A DNA stretch of 64,000 bases from Clostridia bacterium (GTDB taxonomy: Bacteria; Bacillota; Clostridia; Oscillospirales; CAG-272). How positions within the stretch are numbered: position 1 is the stretch's first letter; each line of letters starts with the position of its first letter. Under the pieces are notes generated by a model. That model ran no database searches and was not told the origin of the DNA. It saw only the letters and a list, made by a program, of their open reading frames with translations. The stretch spans positions 1-64,000 of the forward strand of contig JAFUQP010000037.1 in NCBI GenBank assembly GCA_017472305.1. The letters run 5' to 3'. Below, in pieces: positions 42,865 through 51,602 of this stretch. The position numbers and the translations under genes are program-made.

Positions 42865-44466
42865 ATGATTACAGTAAACAATCTATCCTTCCAATTCGGC
42901 GGTCAGCTGCTCTTCAAGGACGTTGACCTCAAATTCACCCCCGGCAACTGCTACGGAATTATCGGAGCTAACGGCGCGGGCAAATCGACCTTCTTACGAA
43001 TTCTCTGCGGAGAGCTAGAGCCTACGAAGGGCGAGGTCTATATTCCCGACACAGTCAGAATGTCGGTCTTGAAGCAGGACCACTTTGCATACGAGGAATA
43101 CACAGTACTTGACACCGTCATTATGGGTAACAAGCGTCTTTATGATATAATGAAGGAAAAGGACGCGCTCTACGCAAAGGAGGATTTCACCGACGAGGAC
43201 GGAATACGCGCCTCGGAGCTTGAAGGAGAGTTTGCCGAGCTTAACGGCTGGGAGGCAGAGTCGGATGCGTCAAAGCTTATTCAGGGTCTTGGACTTACAG
43301 ACGATTATCTCTATATGCAGATGTCGAGCCTCAAGGAGAGTGAAAAGGTTAAGGTGCTCCTTGCACAGGCGCTCTTCGGCAATCCCGACATTATCCTTCT
43401 CGACGAGCCGACCAACGGTCTTGATATTGATGCGGTAATGTGGCTTGAAAACTTTCTTGCCGACTACTTCGGAACGGTTCTCGTTGTGTCGCACGACCGT
43501 CACTTCTTAAACGACGTTTGCACGAATATCGTAGATATCGACTACTCGGGCATTAAGATGTACGTAGGTAACTATGAGTTCTGGTATGAGTCGAGCCAGC
43601 TTATTCAGCGTATGATTAAGATGCAGAACAAGAAGAACGAGGAGAAGATTGCCGAGCTTCAGAGCTTCATTTCGCGCTTTTCGGCGAACAAATCAAAGTC
43701 AAGGCAGGCAACCTCGAGAAGAAAGCTGCTTGATAAGCTGACGGTTGAGGAGCTGCCCGCATCCTCGAGAAGGTATCCCTTTATCGGCTTCGATATGGAC
43801 AGGGAAGCGGGTAAGGAAATTCTTCACGTTGAGGGGCTTACAAAATCGCTCGGCGACAAGGTTCTCTTCCGCGACCTCTCTTTCCACGTGTTTAAGGACG
43901 ATAAAATTGCCTTTATCGGCAACGAGCTTGCAATTACAACACTCTTTAAGGTGCTCAATGAGGAAATACTTCCCGATGCGGGAGAGTTCAAGTTCGGCGT
44001 GTCGATTACAACCTCGTATTTCCCGCACGATAATTCACCCTACTTTGAGGGACATACAGAGTCGATACTCGACTGGATGCGCCAGTATTCAAAGGACCAG
44101 ACAGAAACCTATCTTCGTGGGTTCCTTGGAAAAATGCTCTTCTCGAACGAGGCTGTTTTCAAGCCCGTAAACGTTCTTTCGGGCGGCGAAAAGGTGAGAT
44201 GTATGTTCTCGAGAATGATGATGTTCGGCTCGAATATGCTGATTATCGACCAGCCGACCGACCACCTCGACCTCGAGTCGATTACCGCTGTAAACAACGG
44301 TATGCAGAGCTTCAAGGGCAACATTCTCTTCTCCTCGCACGACTATGAGATTATCAACACAGTTGCAAACAGAATTATCGAAATTCTGCCCGACGGCTCA
44401 TATATCGACAGGCAGGGAAGCTACGAGGACTACCTCGACTATAAGCGCTCGCTTTCGGGAAAGTGA
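42865..44466 (+). CDS. ABC-F family ATPase (YbiT/YkpA-like) with degenerate motifs
   Basis: This 533-residue soluble protein is two ABC domains without membrane segments, the ABC-F layout of ribosome-acting factors. Domain 1 has an intact Walker A, GANGAGKSTF near 39, and Walker B ILLDEPTNGLDID, but its signature reads LKESE instead of LSGGE. Domain 2 has a broken Walker A, IGNELAITTLF, an intact LSGGEKVRC and Walker B IIDQPTDHLDLES with Gln at the catalytic Glu. A degenerate second Walker A is common in this subgroup; the LKESE change is unusual. AAAGGAAC fixes the start at 42865. Role in translation is inferred from the family. Confidence 0.9.
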   Translation: MITVNNLSFQFGGQLLFKDVDLKFTPGNCYGIIGANGAGKSTFLRILCGELEPTKGEVYIPDTVRMSVLKQDHFAYEEYTVLDTVIMGNKRLYDIMKEKDALYAKEDFTDEDGIRASELEGEFAELNGWEAESDASKLIQGLGLTDDYLYMQMSSLKESEKVKVLLAQALFGNPDIILLDEPTNGLDIDAVMWLENFLADYFGTVLVVSHDRHFLNDVCTNIVDIDYSGIKMYVGNYEFWYESSQLIQRMIKMQNKKNEEKIAELQSFISRFSANKSKSRQATSRRKLLDKLTVEELPASSRRYPFIGFDMDREAGKEILHVEGLTKSLGDKVLFRDLSFHVFKDDKIAFIGNELAITTLFKVLNEEILPDAGEFKFGVSITTSYFPHDNSPYFEGHTESILDWMRQYSKDQTETYLRGFLGKMLFSNEAVFKPVNVLSGGEKVRCMFSRMMMFGSNMLIIDQPTDHLDLESITAVNNGMQSFKGNILFSSHDYEIINTVANRIIEILPDGSYIDRQGSYEDYLDYKRSLSGK

Positions 44467-44572
44467 TTTCCGACTGTCAGCTTTAATTCGCCGAGCCGCG
44501 GTTTAGCCCGTCTTTTTGCCTTGTAGCGTCACTACTTCAAAAAGCTTGCTTTCACGCTAAAAGAATAATAAT

Positions 44573-44617
44573 AGCACACTCGATTTGGTTTTTTATCCAT
44601 CGGGTGTGCTTTTTTGT
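44573..44617 (+). terminator. Terminator after the ABC-F gene
   Basis: AGCACACTCGAT (44573-44584) pairs with ATCGGGTGTGCT (44599-44610), then TTTTT. The rest of the 260-base gap to the next gene shows nothing further. Confidence 0.85.
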
Positions 44618-44728
44618 GCGATATGAACAAAAGCTCCTCGGAATTAGCCTCTGCTTTTGGCGGGCGGATATACTTACAGTGCGCCTCTTGGGTGTTAAAA
44701 TTAAGAAAAAACGATTGGAGAGGCAAAA

Positions 44729-45526
44729 ATGGCTAAAAGAAGAATGTTACTTGGAGAGATAATTTTCACCGACGATTTCACCGAGCTTCCACACTCGGCG
44801 CAGGCGCTTTATATGCACCTGAACCTGAACGCGGACGACGACGGATTTGTCGCGGGGACTGCGGGAATACTCAAAAAGCTGTCGGTGTCGCGCCGCGAGC
44901 TTCAGCTGCTTAAGAAGCACGGATATCTCACCCTCTTTCCGTCCGGTGTAGTCCTCATAAATCATTGGCTGCTTCATAACCAAATCAGGCAGGACAGATA
45001 CACGCCAACTCGGTTTGTCGAGGAGTTTTCAAATGTTGAACTTTCTGTGAACAAAACCTATGAAGTCAAGAATTCGCGCCGAAATTCGGGTTCAAAGCGG
45101 TTGACAGACTGTCAGCCAAACGACAACCAAATGTCACCCCAGGTAAGCGTAGAAAAGGTAAATAAAGAAAAGGAAAGCTTAAACAAGTCAATCGAAGGAA
45201 AGAAGAATCGAGTTGAGGGGCGCGATTCAGACAGCAGAGAGGCACTTGATGTTGATAACTCGGACGCTCTTTGTTATGACGGGGAATTTCCGCCGAGGCA
45301 GGAGTCCTTTCTTGAAAGGCTTTCCGACGAGCAGAAAAAGAAATACAGAGCGTTTTTAAACGAGCTGACACTGCATTTTATGAAGGAATACGGCTCGGTT
45401 GACGTATCGAGGTTTATAAAGTATAACGAACAAAGGCTTTGGATTGGTAAGGATGGCGAGAGTGTAATTGAAAACTATCAAAAATATGCCGCCGAATGGA
45501 TGAAGAAGGAATTTTACTACCTATAA
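44729..45526 (+). CDS. Phage-type replisome organizer/DnaD-like protein
   Basis: The 265-residue protein starts MAKRRMLLGEIIFTDDFTELPHSAQALYMHL with DDDGFV and SVSRRELQLLKKHGYL, the N-terminal winged-helix style of phage and plasmid replication initiators. A hydrophilic, low-complexity linker (about 105-190, rich in Lys, Asn, Ser) follows. A C-terminal helical part resembling DnaD/DnaB-II domains ends in YQKYAAEWMKKEFYYL. No other phage genes are near. It could be domesticated or a relic. GGAGAGG precedes the ATG. Confidence 0.65.
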   Translation: MAKRRMLLGEIIFTDDFTELPHSAQALYMHLNLNADDDGFVAGTAGILKKLSVSRRELQLLKKHGYLTLFPSGVVLINHWLLHNQIRQDRYTPTRFVEEFSNVELSVNKTYEVKNSRRNSGSKRLTDCQPNDNQMSPQVSVEKVNKEKESLNKSIEGKKNRVEGRDSDSREALDVDNSDALCYDGEFPPRQESFLERLSDEQKKKYRAFLNELTLHFMKEYGSVDVSRFIKYNEQRLWIGKDGESVIENYQKYAAEWMKKEFYYL

Positions 45527-45613
45527 GGGGTGATATTTAAGAAAATTCGGTGAAGTATAGAGGGAAATCTGCCGCTAAAAACCTTGTGAGCTATATTTAG
45601 GTGGTATTGGCAA

Positions 45614-45643
45614 ACAAAAAAAGGCCCTCGAGTGAGAGCCTTT
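45614..45643 (-). terminator. Minus-strand terminator of the AEC transporter gene
   Basis: On the minus strand AAAGGCTCTC pairs with GAGGGCCTTT (loop ACTC), then TTTTGTTTG. Confidence 0.75.
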
Positions 45644-45740
45644 GAGATATTCTTTTGCAGCGTTATACAAGCCTTTTTGTCGCGTTATCGCGGAAAACAG
45701 AGCTTTCAAGCTCGGTTTGGCTTTGATTTGCATTCGCTAA

Positions 45741-46727
45741 TCAAACTACCGGTGCGCCGAGTATTAATACCATAAGCGCGTAGAGAAGCGGAATAGTTAT
45801 TACCGACAGCGGGTGAGATATAATTGCCATACTTGCGCCGGTTTTCGGATTTCCGCCGTATGCCTCGGGGAAAACTATCGTGTTCATTCCGAGGGGTCCC
45901 GCGTATGCAAAGAACATAAGGAATAGCACCGTCGTGCCGATACCGAGGCTGAACACTCCGTCAAGGAAGAGTACAGCAAGAGATGCGACGGTAACGTATA
46001 CGGCAGGCAGAAGCACGAGCCTTGTGAGGGTTGCGACGTATACCTTTTTATTGACGAGCATTTCAGAAAGGTTGTAGTGTGCAACCGTTATGCCGACAAG
46101 AAGCATTGCGAGAGGTCCGTAGCACGCCTTAAGCGACTCGAGGGTGTTGACCGCAAAGGCGGGAAGGGCAGGGGTAAGTCCCGTAATTCCAACGAGCATA
46201 CCGAAAAGAAGCGCAATAAACGGGGGATTGAAGAGATTTGCAAGAACCGAGCCACCCTGCTTTTTCGGGATAAGAACGCTCATACCCCAGGTGTAAGCAA
46301 CAACCGTCATAGGAAGGGTAAAGAGCTTGTAGCAGAAGAGCATGGGCTCGCCGAAGATTGCAAGCACCAACGGGTCGCCGAGGAAGCCGAAGTTTGCAAA
46401 GGTCAGTGCGTACTGATAAATACCGCGCTCAGGGGATTTCTTTCTTACGAAAACCTTTGATAGGGTTATTGCTACGAACACCGCGACGGCGACTGTTACA
46501 GTACCGATAATAATAAGCTCGAGATTACCTACGAGCGACTTTACAGTGAAGTAGCGCGCCATAGTAATAAAGTTCAGCGCAGGGGTAAATACCCAGGTAA
46601 CGAGCTTTGCGACGGTTTTGCCTGCGTTGTCGGGGAGTATACCGAGCTTGGCAAGCAGAAATCCTATTGCTATGCAGCAAAACAGCACGAGCATAGGCGT
46701 GAGGGTTAAATAAAAGGTATCTAGCAT
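45741..46727 (-). CDS. AEC family (auxin efflux carrier-type) transporter
   Basis: This 328-residue protein has about ten membrane segments in two halves, with the N-terminal TPMLVLFCCIAIGFLLAKLGILPDNAGKTVAKLVTWVFTPAL typical of the family. It also has FGFLGDPLVLAIFG and GTTVLFLMFFAYAGPLGMNTIVF in the second half. Members export organic acids or other anions. Substrate is unknown. It lies downstream of the IspH-S1 gene on the same strand with a 93-base gap containing an inverted repeat GGGCTGT/ACAGCCC. Confidence 0.88.
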   Translation of the reverse strand: MLDTFYLTLTPMLVLFCCIAIGFLLAKLGILPDNAGKTVAKLVTWVFTPALNFITMARYFTVKSLVGNLELIIIGTVTVAVAVFVAITLSKVFVRKKSPERGIYQYALTFANFGFLGDPLVLAIFGEPMLFCYKLFTLPMTVVAYTWGMSVLIPKKQGGSVLANLFNPPFIALLFGMLVGITGLTPALPAFAVNTLESLKACYGPLAMLLVGITVAHYNLSEMLVNKKVYVATLTRLVLLPAVYVTVASLAVLFLDGVFSLGIGTTVLFLMFFAYAGPLGMNTIVFPEAYGGNPKTGASMAIISHPLSVITIPLLYALMVLILGAPVV

Positions 46728-46820
46728 ATTTCAATATTTTAGGGCTGTGGTATAATACAACAGCCCATATGGTAGAGAGCTTCGCTCTCGGGTGGAATTC
46801 TGAATTATACCGAACTATAA

Positions 46821-48869
46821 TCAGATAGAGCCTACGATGTAGGGAGCCATATCAGCTCTCTCCTGTGCAAGTCTTTCAGCCTCGGCAGCAGCCTCAGCCT
46901 CTCTCGCAGCCTTCTCCTCAGCGGCACGCTCTGCGGCAGCAGCCTTTTCGGCAGCCTCGGTGATAGCGCGGATAGAAAGAGCAAGCTTTCTGTTCTCGTC
47001 ATCAATCTCGGTAATCTTAACGTCAACTACGTCGCCAACCTTAAGAACGTCAGCGGGGGAGTTGATTCTCTCGGTGGAAATTCTCGAGATGTGGATAAGA
47101 CCGTCAACGTCCTCGAATACCTCTGCAAATGCACCGAAGGGCATAAGAGAAACAATCTTCGCGGAAACGATGTCGCCTTCCTTGTACTGCTGGGTGAACT
47201 TGAACCAGGAATCCATCTCCTGAGTCTTGTAGCCGAGAGAAATTCTTCTCTTCTCAACATCAAGCTCCTTGATGAATACGTCAATTTCCTGACCTACCGA
47301 AACAACCTGGCTCGGGTGCTTGATTCTCTTCCAGGAGAGCTCGGTGTTGTGAACCATACCGTCAATGCCGCCGATGTCTACGAACGCGCCGTAGCTCGTA
47401 AGGTTCTTAACAGTACCCATATAGTGCTTGCCAACCTCGAGGGTAGCCCAAATTGCATCCTCTGCCTCGCGCTTCTTCTCATTAAGAACAACCTTGATAG
47501 AGCCGAGAGCCTTCTTTCTCTGCACGTCGAACTCGAGGAGCTTAAGCTCTGCGTCGGTTCCAACGAGAACCGAGAGGTCGCCGCCCTTTGCAATACCGGT
47601 CTGAGATGCGGGAACGAATACTCTGTTGCCATCAACAGATACGATAACGCCGCCCTTAACAACCGAAGTTACCTTGCCCGAGAGGACTGCACCTGCCTCG
47701 TATGCGTCCTTAAGAACAACCCAGCTGTTGTCAGCATCAACGCGCTTCTTGGAAACGGTTGCGAGTCCCTTGCCGTCCTCAACGCGGATAACGAATACCT
47801 CAACCTCGTCGCCGAGCTTAAACATTTCGGTAAGCTTTGCGGTGGGGTCGTCGGTAATCTGTTCCTTGGTAAGAACGCCCGTGAACTTAGCGCCGAGGTC
47901 GAGCTTAATCTCGCTGTCGCTGACGGTATACACGGTACCGGTTACTGTTTCTCCTGTATGTAAAGTTTTGAGTGAGCCTTCCAGCATTTGGCTAAAGTTT
48001 TCCATAACTTTAATTACCTCCAATATTATACCGTCGGGAGTGGAAGCCCCCGCGGTTATTCCAACTGTCTTAGCACCGAAAAATTCCTCGGGCATAATTT
48101 CCTCTGCCGACTCAACGAGAACGGTATGAGGACACACCTCTCGGCAAAGCGTATAGAGCTTAACCGTATTCGAGCTGCCTCTTCCGCCGATAACAATCAT
48201 AGCATCGGACTCACTCGCGAGCTTTATCGCCTCATTCTGCCTTTTTTCAGTGATATTACATATTGTATCAAAAATTTTCGCGTTTGTATATAGTTTTTTT
48301 AAAAATTTTTTAATTTTTATAAATTCTAACAAATTTTCGGTTGTTTGAGAACATAAAATGGGTATTTTGCCCTCTATAGGCAGCCCTAAGATGTCGTCCG
48401 CCGAATGAATTATTGCTTTCTTGCCGCTTGCGCGCGAAAAAATACCGCGCGACTCGGGGTGAGTTTCCGAGCCGAAGAGCAGAAAGAAGGTGTCCTCGCC
48501 GGTTTCCTCCTCTGCAAGCCAGTGAATACGCTTGACGAAGGGACAGGTCATATCGAGAACCGAAAGGGCGGGGTACTTCACTAAAAGCCTGCCTATATAT
48601 TCCTCGTCCTCTTTTGTAATTCCGTGGGTGCGGATTACGAGGAAGGTCGGCGCATCTGATTTACCGAGCAAATCCTCAAGCTCGGGAAGGGTGACAGGCG
48701 GCGCGCCGAGCGCCTTCATTTCGGCATTGTAGTGCGGGTTGTGGATAAGCTCCCCGAGGGTAAACATACGCTCGCCCTCAGAAAGCGCTGTAAGAAAGCC
48801 GCGCACCTTTGAGTCGGCACTCGATACCCCCGGGCAGAAGCCCGAGCCTTCAGAACGGACTATCCTCAT
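46821..48869 (-). CDS. ispH-rpsA: IspH (HMBPP reductase) fused to ribosomal protein S1
   Basis: 682 residues. Residues 1-~285 are IspH: cluster Cys12 in GFCPGVSSAD, MTCPFVKRIH near 98, and DTICNITEKRQNEA near 200, the three Fe-S ligands. Residues ~300-630 hold four S1 RNA-binding domains, starting GTVYTVSDSEIKLDLG, GKVTSVVKGGVIVSVDG, GTVKNLTSYGAFVDIGGIDG and AKIVSLMPFGAFAEVFEDVDG. A Glu/Ala-rich coiled tail follows. This fusion is known in Clostridia; it joins the last step of the MEP isoprenoid pathway to an S1-like mRNA-binding protein. Start overlaps the cmk-plsC stop by four bases. Confidence 0.95.
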   Translation of the reverse strand: MRIVRSEGSGFCPGVSSADSKVRGFLTALSEGERMFTLGELIHNPHYNAEMKALGAPPVTLPELEDLLGKSDAPTFLVIRTHGITKEDEEYIGRLLVKYPALSVLDMTCPFVKRIHWLAEEETGEDTFFLLFGSETHPESRGIFSRASGKKAIIHSADDILGLPIEGKIPILCSQTTENLLEFIKIKKFLKKLYTNAKIFDTICNITEKRQNEAIKLASESDAMIVIGGRGSSNTVKLYTLCREVCPHTVLVESAEEIMPEEFFGAKTVGITAGASTPDGIILEVIKVMENFSQMLEGSLKTLHTGETVTGTVYTVSDSEIKLDLGAKFTGVLTKEQITDDPTAKLTEMFKLGDEVEVFVIRVEDGKGLATVSKKRVDADNSWVVLKDAYEAGAVLSGKVTSVVKGGVIVSVDGNRVFVPASQTGIAKGGDLSVLVGTDAELKLLEFDVQRKKALGSIKVVLNEKKREAEDAIWATLEVGKHYMGTVKNLTSYGAFVDIGGIDGMVHNTELSWKRIKHPSQVVSVGQEIDVFIKELDVEKRRISLGYKTQEMDSWFKFTQQYKEGDIVSAKIVSLMPFGAFAEVFEDVDGLIHISRISTERINSPADVLKVGDVVDVKITEIDDENRKLALSIRAITEAAEKAAAAERAAEEKAAREAEAAAEAERLAQERADMAPYIVGSI

Positions 48870-50188
48870 TTCTTCTTACGCTTCGGCGCCTTGCGGCTGC
48901 CGGGGATATATTTCGGAAGGCTCTCGTAGTCGCCGAGCGCACAAACCGCGTGGAAAATCTTGTCGGTCGCGTCCTGATACTCTTGTCTTCCGCCGTTTAC
49001 AAAGCCAAGCTCGGAGTAGCTGATAGGCTTGCCGAAGTGAACCTCTACTTTCTTTAAGAAGCCGTATTTTCCGCCCTTGACGTTAATGCAGACGGGAACG
49101 ACGTCGCACTTTGCGTGATAGGCAATAAGAGCAGCACCCGAGTGTACGGGGGTAGTAATGGGGTTCACGCCGGGGTATCTGTGGCCCTGGGGGAATATCG
49201 TCAGCACCTTTCCGTCCTCGGCTGCCTTGATGGAAGCCTTTATCGCGCCTACGTCAGCGCCGCCTCTGTCAATTCTGACCGCGCCGAGCTTGCGGCAGAG
49301 CCAGCCGATTACGGGAACACTAAACAGCTCCTTCTTGGCAACGCAGGTGAGCTGTCGGGGACAAACCGCGCCTATGGATATTACGTCAACTGCCGCGATG
49401 TGGTTTGCACAGATTACGAAGCCGTCGTACTTCGGCACGTTCTCAAGCCCGTACGCCTTAACGCGCATAAAGAAGCGGAAGGGGGGAGCAACGATTATTT
49501 TAGCCCTTGAATAGAAGTTGTGGGGCTTGGTTTTCTTCTTTACGATTTTAAGTACCTTCTTAAGGGAGCCTTCCTCGGTGAGCTTTGAGTTATCGAGCAG
49601 AACCGCGTCGTCTGCGGGAACGCAGGGGGCGATATCTCTCGTCGAGTCGTTCTTATCGCGCTCGACCATCTCGGAGTAGACCTTTTCATAGGTCGTCTCG
49701 ACTCCCTTTGCGGAAAGCTCCTTGAATCTGCGCTCGGCTCTCGCCTCGGGAGAGGCGGTGAGGAAAATCTTCACCTCGGCATCGGGAAGAATAACCGTGC
49801 CGATATCTCTGCCGTCCATAATTACGCTCTTTTTCCTGGCGGTTTCCCTCTGCATTTCAAGAAGGAAGGCTCTGACCTCGGGGATTGCGCTCACCGCCGA
49901 TGCCGCCATAGAGCATTCGGGCGTTCTGATGTTATCGCCCTCGTCAACGCCCGAGAGGAGAATTACCTGCCTGCCGTTCTCAAATTTAAGCTCGAGAGTA
50001 ATCTCGGGAAGAAGGGCACAAACCCCCTCTCTGTCCTTCGGGTCAACTCCGCGCCTGAGAACGAAAAGTCCTATATTTCTGTAAAGGGCGCCTGTGTCAA
50101 CGTAGATTATTCCAAGCTCGCTTGCAACTCTCTTTGCAAGACTGGATTTTCCTGCGCCGCCGGGGCCGTCTATTGCTATTCTGACCAT
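48866..50188 (-). CDS. cmk-plsC: Cytidylate kinase fused to 1-acylglycerol-3-phosphate acyltransferase
   Basis: 440 residues. Residues 1-~215 are Cmk: P-loop IDGPGGAGKSSLAKRVA, YVDTGALYRNIG, MDGRDIGTVILPDAEVKIFLTAS and RRFKEL. Residues ~235-440 are PlsC: the acyltransferase motif NHIAAVD (NHx4D) near 275, FPQGHRYPG near 350 where most enzymes have FPEGTR, and PVCINVKGG. The two are usually separate adjacent genes in Clostridia; here no stop separates them. The fusion links CMP/dCMP phosphorylation with phosphatidic acid synthesis. GGAAAACAAA precedes the ATG. It is coupled to IspH-S1 by a four-base overlap. Confidence 0.93.
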   Translation of the reverse strand: MVRIAIDGPGGAGKSSLAKRVASELGIIYVDTGALYRNIGLFVLRRGVDPKDREGVCALLPEITLELKFENGRQVILLSGVDEGDNIRTPECSMAASAVSAIPEVRAFLLEMQRETARKKSVIMDGRDIGTVILPDAEVKIFLTASPEARAERRFKELSAKGVETTYEKVYSEMVERDKNDSTRDIAPCVPADDAVLLDNSKLTEEGSLKKVLKIVKKKTKPHNFYSRAKIIVAPPFRFFMRVKAYGLENVPKYDGFVICANHIAAVDVISIGAVCPRQLTCVAKKELFSVPVIGWLCRKLGAVRIDRGGADVGAIKASIKAAEDGKVLTIFPQGHRYPGVNPITTPVHSGAALIAYHAKCDVVPVCINVKGGKYGFLKKVEVHFGKPISYSELGFVNGGRQEYQDATDKIFHAVCALGDYESLPKYIPGSRKAPKRKKK

Positions 50189-50363
50189 TTTGTTTTCCTT
50201 TCCGTCGCCTTGTGCGACTGCGCTGAACGCGCGTTGCCTCTTATAAGTCTTTTTTTTGACTGTGCAAAAAGCGAGGTGTATTTTATTTTTGTTAAGTGGA
50301 TTTATCAGCGTTTCTAAATGAGCTTTCGGCTTTTTTAGGTCTGAAGGTCCTTACCGACGACCC

Positions 50364-51602
50364 TTATCCCTCTGCTGCCGATTTGCCTGCAAGGTAGCCC
50401 GTCGAGAAGGCAATCTGAAGATTGAAGCCGCCTGTGTAGGCGTCAACGTCTATGATTTCGCCCGCAAAGTATAGCCCGGGCACGAGCCTTGACTCCATTG
50501 TTTTCGGTGAAATCTCCTTTACCTCAACGCCGCCCGAGGTGATTATCGCCTCTTCTATCGGGCGAGGACGGGAGAGGGGTAAATCGAAGGATTTAAGCGC
50601 TGTAAGTATGCGTTTTCGCTCCTCGCGTGTGAGCGAGTTAACCTTCTTGCGTCCGTCGAGCGAGCAGTAGTCGATAAACGGCTCTATCATCTTCGAGGGG
50701 AGAAGGTCGGAGAGCGAATTTACGAGGTCGCGGTTTGCCTTTTTCTCAAAATCGGAAAGAAGCCTTAAATCGAGCGTCTTTTCGTCGAGGGCTGGCTTTA
50801 AGTCAATCGAAAGGGTGAGCGAGGATATGTCGTATTCCCCAAGATGCGCCGAAGCCGATAGCACCGTAGGGCCCGACACACCGAAGTGTGTAAAGAGCAT
50901 CTCACCGAAGTCCTCGTAAAGAGCCTTGCCCTGCGAGTCCCTGACCGTCAGCTTGACGTTGCGGAGCGAAAGTCCCTGCATTCTCTCGGGGTAGGGGGAA
51001 TTACATTCAAGAGGCACGAGAGAGGGCTTGATTTCGGTTACTCTGTGACCGAGCCTTCCTGCGAGCCTGTAGCCCGAGCCGTCAGAGCCTGTAAGAGGGT
51101 AGCTTCTTCCGCCCGTGGCAATTATTACTCTGTCAAAGTCCTCGGTAAAGTCCTTTGCTTTGACCGTGAAGCCCGTGTCCGTACGGAGAACCGACGTGAC
51201 CTTTTTATAAACAATCCTTGCGCCCGAGGAATATGCCTTCATAGCCTCGACTATGTCGCGAGCCTTATCGGACACGGGAAAAACTCTGTTGCCTCTCTCT
51301 GTTTTCAGCTTAACTCCGAGGCTCTCGAAAAAGGTCTTGGTGTCCTCGGGGGAGAAGGCGGAGAGAGGAGCATACATAAAGCGCGGATTTCTTGGAATAT
51401 TCTGTAAAATGACCGAAATATCCGAGTCGTTGGTTACGTTGCATCTGCCCTTACCTGTGATGGCGAGCTTCTTACCGAGGCGGTCGGTAGACTCAAAGAC
51501 CGTGACGATAGCACCGAGGGAGAGTGCCGTGCCTGCCGCCATCATTCCCGCAGCGCCGCCGCCGATAACGGCTATCTTGATTTCATCGCTTGGTGTATAC
51601 AT
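50364..51602 (-). CDS. YhiN/HI0933-like FAD-dependent oxidoreductase
   Basis: 412-residue flavoprotein: FAD motif IAVIGGGAAGMMAAGTAL, LGKKLAITGKGRCNVTND near 50 (the characteristic YhiN signature), VIIATGGRSYPLTGSDGSGY near 155, and C-terminal GLYFAGEIIDVDAYTGGFNLQIAFSTGYLAG. Members are often annotated as aminoacetone oxidase or BaiN; the reaction is not settled. Start 51602 overlaps the end of the MurR-type gene by 20 bases. It precedes cmk-plsC on the same strand as in many Clostridia. Confidence 0.9.
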   Translation of the reverse strand: MYTPSDEIKIAVIGGGAAGMMAAGTALSLGAIVTVFESTDRLGKKLAITGKGRCNVTNDSDISVILQNIPRNPRFMYAPLSAFSPEDTKTFFESLGVKLKTERGNRVFPVSDKARDIVEAMKAYSSGARIVYKKVTSVLRTDTGFTVKAKDFTEDFDRVIIATGGRSYPLTGSDGSGYRLAGRLGHRVTEIKPSLVPLECNSPYPERMQGLSLRNVKLTVRDSQGKALYEDFGEMLFTHFGVSGPTVLSASAHLGEYDISSLTLSIDLKPALDEKTLDLRLLSDFEKKANRDLVNSLSDLLPSKMIEPFIDYCSLDGRKKVNSLTREERKRILTALKSFDLPLSRPRPIEEAIITSGGVEVKEISPKTMESRLVPGLYFAGEIIDVDAYTGGFNLQIAFSTGYLAGKSAAEG

